From Takakia lepidozioides (Eukaryota > Streptophyta > Takakiopsida > Takakiales > Takakiaceae): a stretch of 64,000 nt of DNA. Positions 54,106 to 64,000 of this stretch are shown one piece after another. The stretch lies in the NCBI GenBank assembly GCA_030704615.1, contig CM060732.1, positions 680,001 to 744,000 on the forward strand, in the 5' to 3' direction. Made by a program: the position numbers and the translations under genes. Numbering within the stretch: position 1 is the stretch's first letter; the number at the start of each line of letters is the position of its first letter. Under the pieces are notes generated by a model that was not told the DNA's origin, did not search any database, and was given only the letters and a program-made list of their open reading frames with translations.

Positions 54106-56775
54106 ATGAAGCTGGCGTGGTCAGGCGCAGCTTCATGCAATATGCCAGGCCGACTGGGGTCTCCCTCCTCAGTGCTGCAGCACAAGTCTTCTCTCTCAAC
54201 GGCAGCGCCAGACCTTCCCATCAGCCCTGGGCACTTTGAGCACAAGGAGGCATGTCACTCGAGTAGCTACAATGGTGTTCCTGTAGACTTGCGGCCATCG
54301 CTGCTTCAGCACAATCTGGATTTCCAGGGATCCACCACAGGGGTGCCTTCGCCAAGCACGCGTCCAGACTCGCTACAAGCTAGTTTCAGGTCCGCAGACG
54401 TAATGGAATCAAAAGAATCCCAATCATCGACTACCACAAAGGTGAAGGAAGAGATCCTTCAAGCCCAAACCAACCCACAAGTTACACAAGTCCCCAACAG
54501 GTCAATGGCATCAACGAGCTCTCCAGATACCACAAAGGATCTACAGTCATGTCTGGAATCAAAACACACTATTTCTCAGTTCTCAACAACAGCAGGTCGA
54601 CAACCTTTAGCACGGGGTAATAGTTCATCCACCATGGAGTCTCGTGTTGAGAACTCCACTCCAGATTATGATGTTCAAGAGCGAGTATTATCGCCGCAAC
54701 CTCACAGCCCCCCAAAACATGAGGAAGTCTTAGCCGATGTGTCAGCTGCAAAGCAACAAGATCCAGCCGACGAGAATCCCCATTCCGTTTCTACTCCCAA
54801 GCAACAAGGCCCCAAACGAAAGTACGTATGGTCCACTTTACTGTCCGGGATCATGTGGCCTGACCTACATGAATATATGCCATTGATATGTACTTCCAGA
54901 GCTCGCTCAGTGAAATGCCCCTAGTCTGCACTAGTTCAAGGTAGCTGATGCGGTTCAAGCTGTGAAAGGTATATGAGGATGTAGAGTCCGTCTGGACATT
55001 CCATTTTTTTTACTGTTTGAGCTCTTTCCCGTCTTCCTCCCTCTTCACGCTGTTCTTTCCCAAACCGCGCGTTTGAATATGTATATTGCCAAAAGACTGG
55101 CAATTACTGTTAGCAAAGCGCATCTCTCTTGTACGGCTCTCCCCTTTGCGTACCTTGTTCTTACTTTTAACAATTGAACCTGGACTCAACAGAGTGCACG
55201 TTGTTTTGCATGCAAGAGATTGTGGCTTCTCAGTTGTAACACTCTTGGAACAAATTCGACGGATTATACATGTGCACGTGATCGGATGGCCAGCCCACAC
55301 ACACAACAAAGCACAATATATATCGCATGGTCAGCAATTTGCACACTACAGGATGCACTTTCCGGAGCTTTTAACTCCCAACCGTGATTCATTATTTTCA
55401 CGCTCTTACCCTCCCACCTGCACTTTTTCCTCTTTAGTAAAACATATCCTTGCAAACAGCAAATGTAAGCAGTCTATAGCATGCTGAATAGATGATTGCA
55501 TGGGGAATGCAGAAAGGTGCAGCAGAAGAGAACAGTGCTTGTTTCAGTACCAGAGCCTTCCGGGAGATCAAGCAGTGAGAGCGTCCCTTCTGATTTGTGG
55601 GCTTGGCGCAAATATGGCCAGAAGCCCATTAAGGGTTCTCCTTATCCAAGGTGTGTTGGTTAATCAATGATCTGTTCAATTTGGACATCCCAGTTCTACC
55701 CAAGGTCTTTTCCTTTTACCAGTTTTGTTCTTTTACAGTATCAAAATCTGGCCTGGACATACTTTCTACTAGTATTGTCTTCAATATTTAGTTCATGACC
55801 AGTATGTACACGTTGTTGATGCTCAACTTGAAATGGGGAAGTTGCACAATTGGTAATGTCTTGAGTGGTTGGCCACGAATATGGATCGTCCAGTACATAC
55901 ATGCCATGAATGCTGAAGGATTTAATGGCCATGAGTGGTGTGCTAATAACAGTTAGGGAGTGCTGGTTAGGTTTGAGCATGCAATATGACCAGTCATGCT
56001 ATTGCATAGTTGGTCTACCGTTGTCTGGTGTGCTTTAATCGTACAGTAACACTCCCTAGAATTAGCCTTCAATTACATCTCTTTGTGGGGATTCAGGGGC
56101 TACTACAGATGCAGCAGCAGCAAAGGATGCTTGGCCCGGAAGCAGGTTGAACGCAGTCGCAACGACCCATCAATGCTCATCATCACCTACACTGCTGAGC
56201 ATAATCATTCATGGCCTTCCCACCGCAACTCTTCGGCTGGTGCAGCAAGGATAAGCTCACCAGATAAAGAAGGGAGAGAAAGAGCCTGTGCTACCGATGA
56301 AACTTGCAGACCTTCTATTGAAAGAGATAGAGCGTGTGCTGCTGATGGAGCCTGTGACCCTGTGGACAATGCTGATGGAGCTCAGCAACCAATTTTGAAG
56401 GATGACGAAATCCATGAGGCTTGCCAACCTATTTTGGACAAACCACCCCTTTTCTTGTCTGAATCTGGTTTTGACTCCTGTGACATGGGCTTCCAAACCC
56501 AATTAGTTTCATCAGGGGAAATGCAGGCAGATTCCTACACCTTCAGTCCGACACGTGACACCGAAATGTTGGGACCTCTTTCAAGTTCTAGCATGCAAGA
56601 TGAAGATTTTTTCGCAGAGCTGGAGGAGCTCCCTGATTCCTCAGTGGCAGTCTTTGGGTGGGGTAGCTTCCTGGATGACCGATCGGATGATGAGGGTGGG
56701 AACATGAATGTGGACCCTTACAATCTGTTTTGCTGGTCAACAACCACACCTCTTGAGAGCAAGGTTGTTAGCTAG
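54106..56775 (+). CDS. WRKY transcription factor, group IIe
   Basis: Three exons: 54106-54821, 55513-55650 and 56097-56775, giving 510 residues with all phases consistent. The ATG at 54106 is the first Met after an in-frame TAG three codons upstream. Exon 1 encodes a Ser/Pro/Gln-rich N-terminus. The first junction gives [20 protein letters not shown], a conserved basic lead-in. The WRKY domain follows with [20 protein letters not shown] (WRKYGQK at 269-275) and a zinc site CX5C-X23-HXH (CSSSKGC ... EHNH). The second intron falls inside the Pro-Arg codon pair of the domain (CCA AG/G), the position conserved in plant WRKYs. The C-terminus is acidic ([21 protein letters not shown]), typical for IIe activators. 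Binds W-boxes in the nucleus. Exon 1 and the promoter have a broken copy at 32.2-34.9 kb. Confidence 0.93.
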
Positions 56776-58883
56776 CGTCACCATATCTTTGTACAGTATG
56801 TGTTGGTGTCAAAGAGGAAGATGAAGAGATGCAGGAAATGACCAGTGCTCTCTCTAAATGCTTTGTTACAGCGTCTAGAGCTTGAGTACACCTATAGCAC
56901 ACTCATAACTGCCAGCTTTTCAAACTAGTCTTCTAAATGATCCTTCAAGGGGGACAAGTTGTAATTGGATTACTTTTGAGTTCATGTGTGCTTAATTTGG
57001 TGCACTTGCTGATGAATCACAGGAACTCCTGTTACAATCTGCAGCTATTCAAATGACCACAATTTCCTTGATGTGTGCTGTACAATTCCGCATGACACTT
57101 TGCACACCTCTTTTCATTTATAGATGCAGTCCGTTCTCTACAGATGATGTTTCAAATCCTGCAACACAGGGCCCCAGCTAGTGGAGGTGACAAGTATAGT
57201 CACAACTGAAAAAACTTCCAAGAGACTACCGGAGTGGGGCTCCATTCTCAACATGCAATGCTGGAAAGTAATGTCATCTATAAGTTACTCTAAAGATCAT
57301 TCTCTACAGAAGTGACTTTTAGATTTATGATACTACATTTGACATTCCAAATGATTGTGCCCTCTAAAAATCCTGTTAAATAGCAACCAAAACTAATTCT
57401 TTTAGGATCATCTTGGACATCCTGAAAGAGTCCATAGAGCAAGATGCTGTTGCGTTGCATGTATAGTTCACTGTCATGACATTCTGGTGTACTAATTGGC
57501 CAACCATTATAATACCCTTGAGATCAATGGCAGCATCAGCTTGTCATAAACTTTGCAACTTTGCAAAAGAGATTCTTGGCACTCAACGACTTCAGCCAAA
57601 GCCCTGGCATCCAAGTAACACAATCCCGAGTTTACACTCTGATATTGAAGCCCTCAAAACCATATTCCCAGGGGAAACCTAGGTGAAAAATAAGCACAAT
57701 TACAAATGAAGTCCAAAAGAGTGGGATGTGGGGACCTCAGTAGCCTGGCTGTTGCCGGTCCTCCCCCAGGGGGGGGGGGGTGGTCCTTTAATCTGACTGG
57801 TTAGCCTGTTTGGCTCTCTATCCCTTGATCTTCATCTTACAAAGATCTCCAAAACAAAAGCTAAATCATAAAGCCAGAAACTCGAAATCCATAGGTTTGC
57901 GCCAAAAATCAAAGCCCAAATACAATTGCAGGGGTGCCTAATATACGGTCCACACACCAGCGCAACTGGAAGGCCAAAAATGACTATTGGAGCAGCACTA
58001 TACAGCTCACTGTAGGACAAAATAGATTACATTGGTAGCACCATACAGGTCAATATAGTAGGAAGTGAAAGAAAAGGTTTGTGCGATCCTTACCTCTCTT
58101 CTTTGTGTATATGTATGATAGTTATTGAGAAACCTTCTTTTAAATTCACAGACAACCAACTTTCAGACACGTTAAAGTATGATCAGTACCCTGCATGCAA
58201 ATGAGAAAAGACTAAACCCATCCTTCTTCGGTTTAAGAAAGGGAGGAACAACGACCTTACAAGAACCAAAACCCTAAACCCTCAATCTCACTTCAGCTTT
58301 CCACGGCTTTTCAAGCTTCAAACCACAACGACTTATGTGAATATAGATTCATTCACCGTGTAACGGCATGTTGGAGTGCCTGATTCTATCTCTAAAGAGC
58401 AGCATAGTGACCCTAGGGTCGAGCAAACAAACACAGTGGGACAATGCCATCGAAACAAAACCCTCCTTGGGAAGGGAAAAACCATCAGCAAAACAAAATT
58501 GCCAGCATCCAGCATGCTTCTGGAATACATACAGCCGCCATCTAACATCTGTCTCTTTGGGAACTCAACGTTATGGCAAACGTTTGAAGGATAACCGTTC
58601 TATGCTGAGCAATTTCCAAATGTGGCAACCGAAAATGAAAGCGAACTAGTCAATCTATTTCATTGACATTTGCTGGACACCAAAGAAAGGAACGTGAGAG
58701 CGAGCATGTAATGGAAGGCAATATGCTGGAGACATAGCACTTTGCAACACTGCCAACGAGGGTCAATTTCCTATCCAACGCTGAAGCACTGCAAAGCCTC
58801 GAAAATTCCATTACCCGCTGCTTGGAAGCTGTCGGAAAGGATGATCAACAATGGATACCGGCCGACATGATCCGCAGGTGACC
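56776..58883. other. Intergenic: no gene recognised between WRKY and Whirly 3' ends
   Basis: Convergent 3' ends of WRKY (+) and Whirly (-). It holds a poly-G run near 57769-57782 and a telobox-like AAACCCTAAACCCT at 58268-58281. Open frames here are short and unrecognised. Confidence 0.5.
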
Positions 58884-59771
58884 TCATTTGTCCCATTCAT
58901 CAACAGAGACCACAGTGCTACTCTCTGAACGAAATGAAGTCTCGTTGAGCAGCGAGGGATCCACATACGCATTCCAGCCCAACAAATGAGGAATCATGTA
59001 ATTCATCAAAGAGCGCATCACAGCAAACTCAGCCTTTGTGATTGGGACTACCTGTCGATCTTCGGAAAATGTCAATTTGTTCACCAAATTGAAGTTGAAA
59101 AAGTACCCTGTTCTGTCTTGCATGGGTTCAATTCTCAGCGTTTTAATGACCTTCCCCGCATCCACTTTCCCCATGTTGGGGTCGTGGACAAATTCGGCAC
59201 TCTCGGAAGGAGCAAGTTCCAGCAGCTTGCCCAGTTCTGCAGGGGCGAGGGCGATAATCTGCTTGCGGTTCCAATCGTACTGCTTCGGGCCGATGCCAGG
59301 TGAAAATTCAAAAAACATAGAGCCTTCTCTGCCGACCTTCACACCCTGTTCAATGTGTTCGAAGGTAGGCTTCAGGGGTCTCAAGCTAAGCGCTCCTGTG
59401 CCCTTGTAGAAAGTATGTTGTACATACACCTTGCCTTGAATTGATGGAACACCCATGGGTTGGGAATGCTTCACCGAAGTAGAGTAACCCGAGGACCCCA
59501 TTGCTGCGAAAATGGTTCGTGCTTTCGCAGGCTTACTCCCACAGCGAGCCATCGCCAGCTGCTTGACACCATCGGCCACCCACTTCGTACCTGATGCCGC
59601 CAAGCAAACTGCATCCACTGCTTGCATACCCACCAATCTCTGCATGCTGCTATCACTTCGTCCCACAAACAGTTCGCGAATCCCGCCAAACAACAAATGG
59701 GTGCAATCGAGCAGACAGATTTCTCCCCTGTAGGGCGAATGGATGGACGGACACCCGTAACTGTTACTCAT
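58884..59771 (-). CDS. WHY: Whirly single-stranded DNA-binding protein, plastid type
   Basis: A 295-residue single-exon frame, ATG 59771-59769, TGA 58886-58884. Residues 1 to about 90 are Ser/Ala/Cys-rich and basic, a likely plastid targeting region; the true start could be a later Met (43, 49 or 74). The Whirly fold spans about 116-268: VYVQHTFYKGTGALSLRPLK, FFEFSPGIGPKQYDWNRKQI, ELAPSESAEFVHDPNMGK, VVPITKAEFAVMRSLMNYMI, PHLLGWNAYV. The C-terminus is DEWDK, an acidic-aromatic tail usual in the family. Whirlies form tetramers on single-stranded DNA in plastid nucleoids and stabilise the plastid genome. The family motif KGKAAL is here KGTGAL. The lack of introns is unusual for a land-plant Whirly. 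Divergent from LTD. Confidence 0.92.
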   Translation of the reverse strand: MSNSYGCPSIHSPYRGEICLLDCTHLLFGGIRELFVGRSDSSMQRLVGMQAVDAVCLAASGTKWVADGVKQLAMARCGSKPAKARTIFAAMGSSGYSTSVKHSQPMGVPSIQGKVYVQHTFYKGTGALSLRPLKPTFEHIEQGVKVGREGSMFFEFSPGIGPKQYDWNRKQIIALAPAELGKLLELAPSESAEFVHDPNMGKVDAGKVIKTLRIEPMQDRTGYFFNFNLVNKLTFSEDRQVVPITKAEFAVMRSLMNYMIPHLLGWNAYVDPSLLNETSFRSESSTVVSVDEWDK

Positions 59772-59874
59772 ACACAGATATCATTGACATATTTGTGGGT
59801 GCTGGCGGATAGGCAAGGAAATCGTCCCATCGTTTTGAAGCGGGACTAGGAGGCGTCCATAGCCACAGTGCGCC
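59772..59874. promoter_or_regulatory. Short bidirectional intergenic region, Whirly / LTD
   Basis: Only 103 bp separate the two divergent start codons, so the leaders and promoters must share this space unless either start lies further downstream. No TATA box is obvious. Both products are predicted plastid proteins, which suggests a shared promoter. Confidence 0.6.
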
Positions 59875-60158
59875 ATGGCGACCTCCTATGTGCTGGTCCC
59901 GTGTGCATCAGCTCCATGCCCTTCTGCTTATGTATCCTCGTCACCTGGAAGCGCTGGAGCAGGCGGGACCTGCTATCGTCTGAGAAGCGTGTTTGTGTGC
60001 CGGCGTGTAGGCAAGCCTTTCCCTGCTCGAGGTTTGGGCCAACATGGGGCATCCCGCGTCACTGCCTTTTTCAAGTTTGGAAACCGCGGTCTCGATGCTG
60101 AGGGAGCTGGAATTTACGCCAGTCAGGGGCGTGATGATTTTGATCGTGATGACGTTGA

Positions 60159-60195
<37 letters not shown>

Positions 60196-61193
60196 AGCAA
60201 ATGTAGCGCTCTAAGTGGGCCAAGAGCTCAAGGTCAAACAGATATATCAAATTCATGTGTGCTGTCCAGCTGACATTTGCACTACCTGGTGAATTCAGTT
60301 TAGTGTCTCTTCCGTGCTTTAGCTTCGCCGAATTGTTGTGAAACCGGAGTCATTTGTTTTACTTGGACGGTTCATGCCCGAGTGACGACTATACTACCTT
60401 CGTCCCAAGAGCACATGAAAGGTCTTATTGTTTCAGAAGAGTTTTGATTTGGAAGTCTGCTCTTAATGCATGCGATGGAACAGTCAATGATAGCGTAGGT
60501 TTCTTATGCAATTTGCTTACCTGGGTCTAAGAACCGAATCCACCATGAGCCCTAACGGACAGGGCAGCTGACATTATGGTATAAGCAACTAGGTGATGGG
60601 TCAAAATATGATCTTCAGAGGGCACACCACATGGAGTAAACCTGAGTTTCCAGCCTATGGATCCTGAAGAGTTGTCAGACATAACTGATGAGAAGATGTA
60701 GACTCTTCTGATTTACTTGGTGGGTTTTTCCCTGATGTGTCTAGGAGCCGGTGAGAATCTAAGGTGGCACCTTCAATCTGGGCCGGAGTGTGTTTCAATG
60801 CTTGGTTCCTGATTAAAGGACCAGGCCTTTCTGTTAGCCAGCAGTTGTGCACAGGGTAGAAGCTTGGGCATGATTTGATTGCTGGAAAAGTTTGGGTGGA
60901 ACGGGGACCCTGATGTGGTCTATAGTTTGCTGCAGTATTTCAACTACATGGGGATGCTGGCAACTGAGGGCACATATGACAAGATGGACGCGCTCCTAAA
61001 CCAGGGAATTCACCCAGTTGACATATTGTTGCTCTTGGCTGCCTCGGAAGGTGACAAGCCTAAGATTGAGGAGCTGCTTAGAGCCGGGGCCAATTGTACT
61101 GTTACAGACCAGGAGGGTAATACCGCGATAGACCGTGCATCAAGTGATGAGATCCGGCAGTTTATTGTCAGTGGTCCAAAAGCAGTTGTGTGA
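59875..61193 (+). CDS. LTD: LTD/GDC1-type ankyrin protein for LHCP import to thylakoids
   Basis: Two exons, 59875-60162 and 60936-61193, give 181 residues in phase 0. LTD hands light-harvesting proteins from the envelope import machinery to the chloroplast SRP route. Residues 1 to about 65 are a Ser/Ala/Arg-rich transit peptide. The conserved domain starts FFKFGNRGLDAEGAGIYASQ with RDDFDRDDVEQ, then across the junction YFNYMGMLATEGTYDKMDAL, NQGIHPVDILLLLAASEGDK, and ankyrin-like PKIEELLRAGANCTVTDQEG, NTAIDRASSDEIR. Size matches plant LTD (about 175). The intron (60163-60935) starts GTCTCTCTC, a CT microsatellite right at the donor, and ends TTTGCTGCAG. Divergent partner of Whirly. Confidence 0.93.
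60163..60192 (+). repeat. CT microsatellite at the LTD 5' splice site
   Basis: The intron opens with GT followed by about 14 CT units, so length changes in the repeat occur next to the donor. The donor therefore lacks the usual GTAAGT. Confidence 0.75.
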
Positions 61194-62285
61194 TTGATCC
61201 ACAGTTGTAGTTAGCATTTATGTTACAGCTTCAGAGAAGGAATCTCTGCACTTCAATTTTGTGGTGTATGGACAGATCGAAAATGTCACCTGTGCAATAA
61301 GCAACTTAATACATGGTAGACTAAAGGTATGATTTTGTTAGGGGGAAGGCTCTGGGCAGAGGGGGCTCCACCCTGGGAGGGCATAGGCCGAGCATGGAAG
61401 CCAAAGAGTGTGCGCCCAAGCGGGGCGGCACCCTGAGGCCAGAGCCATCCCTGAAGTGAGGTCATGCGTCCTTTTTGCCATGTTGGCAGGAGGGTGGATA
61501 CACCTTCGCCGAGAAGGTGAGAAGGTGGAGCCATGCTGCAGGTGGCGGGTGCATTGGCGGGAGGTGCATAATAAATTGTGTACCATTATAGAGGCAAATT
61601 CCTTCGCAGGAGGTGGCTCCAAACTGCCACCACCTGACATTATGCAAGTGCTCTCTCTTCTTTGGGGGGTTATGTTTTTGTACACGCACACTGCAAGCCT
61701 GTAGATGTGTTGGAATTTTTGGTTTCTAGAGCAGAGAACAGAGCTGATTGTGAATTAAGATGTAGATTGATCCTGTCTAAAGTGGACTTTATTTACAGTT
61801 TAGTAAGCCTACATTGTTCATGTATTGAGAGATTGGTTTCCATTACACTGAAGGATTTTTCTAACTCCCCAGAACTGTTGTCAGTCTGGCAAGCATTAAT
61901 TCTCTTGAACTCCCGCGATACTGTCCTGGGTGACTGTCGCATTTCCTTAGATTATGCTCAGTGCTGGTGATTCCTGGTTTGAAGTATCCATCCCATGTAG
62001 GGGTGGTTGTACCTTTAGCTTGCCTTCCTATCATAATCCAATGTAGCAAATACCAGACTATATGTAGACTCATCAGAAGAGAAGACAACCAAACAGGAAT
62101 GATGAAATCCACAATGGTGCCAAAGATCTCTCTTATAAATATCCTATAAAAGTATGCCTTGCACGCCCTACCAGCAAAAATAATCTATTCAACATTCTAT
62201 GCCAACTTTGTTCTCTTTACAGGGTGGCATGTTGCCCTGAACACAAGGCTGACCTCCTGGTAAAATTCCCATTTCTGCGTTGTTA
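61194..62285. other. LTD 3' flank, no gene recognised
   Basis: Begins with the LTD 3' untranslated region. A CCGCC/GGGAGG-rich stretch at 61350-61560 opens frames on both strands but shows no domain. Confidence 0.45.
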
Positions 62286-62287
62286 CT

Positions 62288-63321
62288 GTGTCCCAGCAAT
62301 GCACTAGCTCTATGAAAACAGCTCTTGAGGCTGTGCAGGAAGCACACGACATCATAAAAGAGGAGGTGAAATTGAGCCCCGGAGCTAGACTAAAGCAGAT
62401 TCAGTTGAAGGCAGCCCACAAGATTGCTCTTGGCAAAATCATGTCTGAAGATGGTTCAGACCGAGTGCCCTTGAACGAAGAGGAGATGCTTGACCTGTTG
62501 GAGTCCGTCTCGCACGTTTGTAGTCGAATGTGCGGAATCACATCGTATCTTGCAAGCAGGAGTTCGGTCGGGGGTCGGACATGCACTCAATCATGGAGGT
62601 GAAACGAATGACTGGATATGACTACATCCAAGGTAGCAGGTTTCCAGGGCAAGGCAGCGAATCCGATCGTTGTTACATTTTTAAAATGTCAACGTGTGGG
62701 CCTGGGAGTGGAGTCGACTTGGTCACTCGCATGACAACTGGAAACTTGTCGAATGCTTAGGTGATGTTTGATCACATCAAGCGAATTACAAACCATCAGT
62801 GGGTGACTATGGATGCGCATGTTTATGACTATCACTCCAAGAGGCTCATGTCGATTACAATCTGCGAGATGAAAGGGGAGGACACATAGTCGGAGATACA
62901 TCTGTGGGAGGGCATAAACGAGCAGATGGCAAGGGTGGGATTGGCAGAGCCCAATTTCAGGGGATTCATGACAGACAACGCTCAAGCCAACTGGGCAGCG
63001 GTGCGGCGTATGTACGGTGAGGACCCCAATGTTCCAATGGAGGGGAAGGAGAGATCCTGTGGATTCCATTGGATGCAGAGTCTATCTCATTACACTACCA
63101 AATTTGTTGCTACCTCATTCCAGGCTGAACACCGTGTCCTTTGTACGGCATGGAAGGATGCACCCACATTTGATGATGCGGAGGTTAAGTTTGCTATCAT
63201 CGAGGCTTGGTGGAACACGTCAGGTGCAGTAGAGACAACCAATCTGGGAGCCTTGCACAGCTGGTTGGGGTGGTGGCATTTCCGGTATCGACAGTTCGGA
63301 CAGTACATGCGAGAGGTATGA
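62288..63321 (+). pseudogene. MULE-like transposase remnant
   Basis: Coding pieces in order: LSPGARLKQIQLKAAHKIAL (frame 2), then after a frameshift near 62520 VRNHIVSCKQEFGRGSDMHS, TGYDYIQGSR, MFDHIKRITNHQWVTMDAHV, and from 62926 GLAEPNFRGFMTDNAQANWA then AVRRMYGEDPNVP, ERSCGFHWMQSLSHYT. The layout D..., FMTDNAQANW (second acidic residue) and ERSC.FHW.QSL resembles MULE-type transposase cores seen in non-seed plant genomes. Two in-frame TAGs (62758-62760 and 62887-62889) interrupt an otherwise open frame; both fit CAG-to-TAG change. The family call is from memory of pattern and is moderate. Confidence 0.5.
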
Positions 63322-64000
63322 TGCTATCATTTTCGTGCAATTGTCTTTCTATTACGGACCTTTCCATTGGTCCCGAAGACAAGGAGTAGCAGGCATCAGG
63401 AAAACGAAGGGGGGGGATAACAATATGCTACAAGCCTCTCTATTGAAGTCTTTCCTAGTAAAATTATGGCCATAAACAGGAACTAGGCTCTCTTGGTCTT
63501 TGTTCTGTATGGAAGTGCCTATGGGCCCCAGCAGCTCCCCCAAAATATGGGAGAAGGTCAAATCTCAGTAGACCAAATGTAGCCGTCTCAACTCTGTCTG
63601 GAATGTTCCACTGGCATTCAAGGTGCGTTGAGCAAGATTCCTAATGTCATCACGTGAGCAATCTCGAGAGATGCGCACAAGCTCCCAGAGGGCACCCCCT
63701 GCTACCAGATCCTTTGCATTCACTTCTGCAGACCCAACACTCACCAGACTGTTGTTGGTCAGTTGATTCTGAACCAACATATATGAGTTGAATACCTGCC
63801 TACATTGTAATCCCCCAATGAATCTTACAAAACGAAGTTGATTCTGACTGGATGGCAGTGACTGACAAACTTAAGAGCAATGATTGATCGTGAGTCAACA
63901 ACCCCAGGCAATACTACTCTTGTTCAGGAATACCCTCAACATATGTGCGAAATAACAGAGAGCAAAGAAGAGCCCAAGGTTATAACAATTTGAAAGGGGC
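63322..64000. other. No gene recognised
   Basis: Downstream of the transposase remnant. A poly-G stretch lies near 63410. No domain in any frame. Confidence 0.4.

Noticed and set aside
58268-58281. AAACCCTAAACCCT as an interstitial telomere
   Set aside because: Only two units; better read as a telobox-type promoter motif or chance. No array.
57476-58650. Short frames between WRKY and Whirly as small peptides
   Set aside because: No conserved pattern; lengths are what AT/GC-balanced random sequence gives.

Overview
This window is nuclear DNA of a land plant. It carries spliced plant genes: a WRKY group IIe factor, an AP2/ERF factor, a Whirly protein, an LTD/GDC1-type thylakoid import factor and a mitochondrial 3-hydroxyisobutyrate dehydrogenase (HIBADH). 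These sit in a dense field of retrotransposons and DNA transposons. Introns are mostly 0.4-0.8 kb unless a transposon has enlarged them. Several of the transposon-derived reading frames recall non-seed plants (fern, lycophyte or bryophyte grade), but I cannot fix the species from sequence alone.

Layout. 1-1.7 kb: a minus-strand methyltransferase-like gene or pseudogene. 3-8.7 kb: a minus-strand copia remnant holding a clean CACTA element (3629-4845, AAC target duplication) and a SINE-like copy, then a decayed LINE. 10.5-22.1 kb: a ten-exon HIBADH gene (minus) whose introns hold LINE copies. 22-32 kb: gene-poor, with a LINE 3' fragment, a TTAA-associated inverted repeat, a miRNA-like hairpin, a PHD-like exon remnant and nested TIR elements. 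32.2-34.9 kb: a duplicate of the WRKY promoter and first exon, interrupted by a hAT element and cut by a copia LTR. 35-40 kb: scrambled copia pieces on both strands. 40.5-41.3 kb: an inverted copy of the HIBADH 3' end. 42.5-49.1 kb: a Ty3/gypsy-type element. 50-61 kb: the gene-rich part, with ERF (-), WRKY (+), Whirly (-) and LTD (+). 62.2-63.3 kb: a degraded MULE-like transposase.

The most remarkable object is the gypsy element at 42.5-49 kb. Its pol frame encodes an aspartic protease, then a C5 cytosine DNA methyltransferase with its catalytic motifs visible, then reverse transcriptase, RNase H and integrase, and finally a PHD finger, all in one phase and interrupted only by stops. The first stop (TAG) sits in a perfect CARYYA leaky context. 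The other stops look like C-to-T or G-to-A transitions. Retrotransposons that captured cytosine methyltransferases have been reported in dinoflagellates and charophyte algae. A copy beside land-plant genes, with a PHD finger at the end, deserves follow-up.

Working together: Whirly and LTD are divergently arranged with about 100 bp between start codons. Both should act in the plastid and probably share a promoter. The WRKY and HIBADH loci have both seeded partial copies elsewhere in the window, showing that local duplication of gene pieces is active here.
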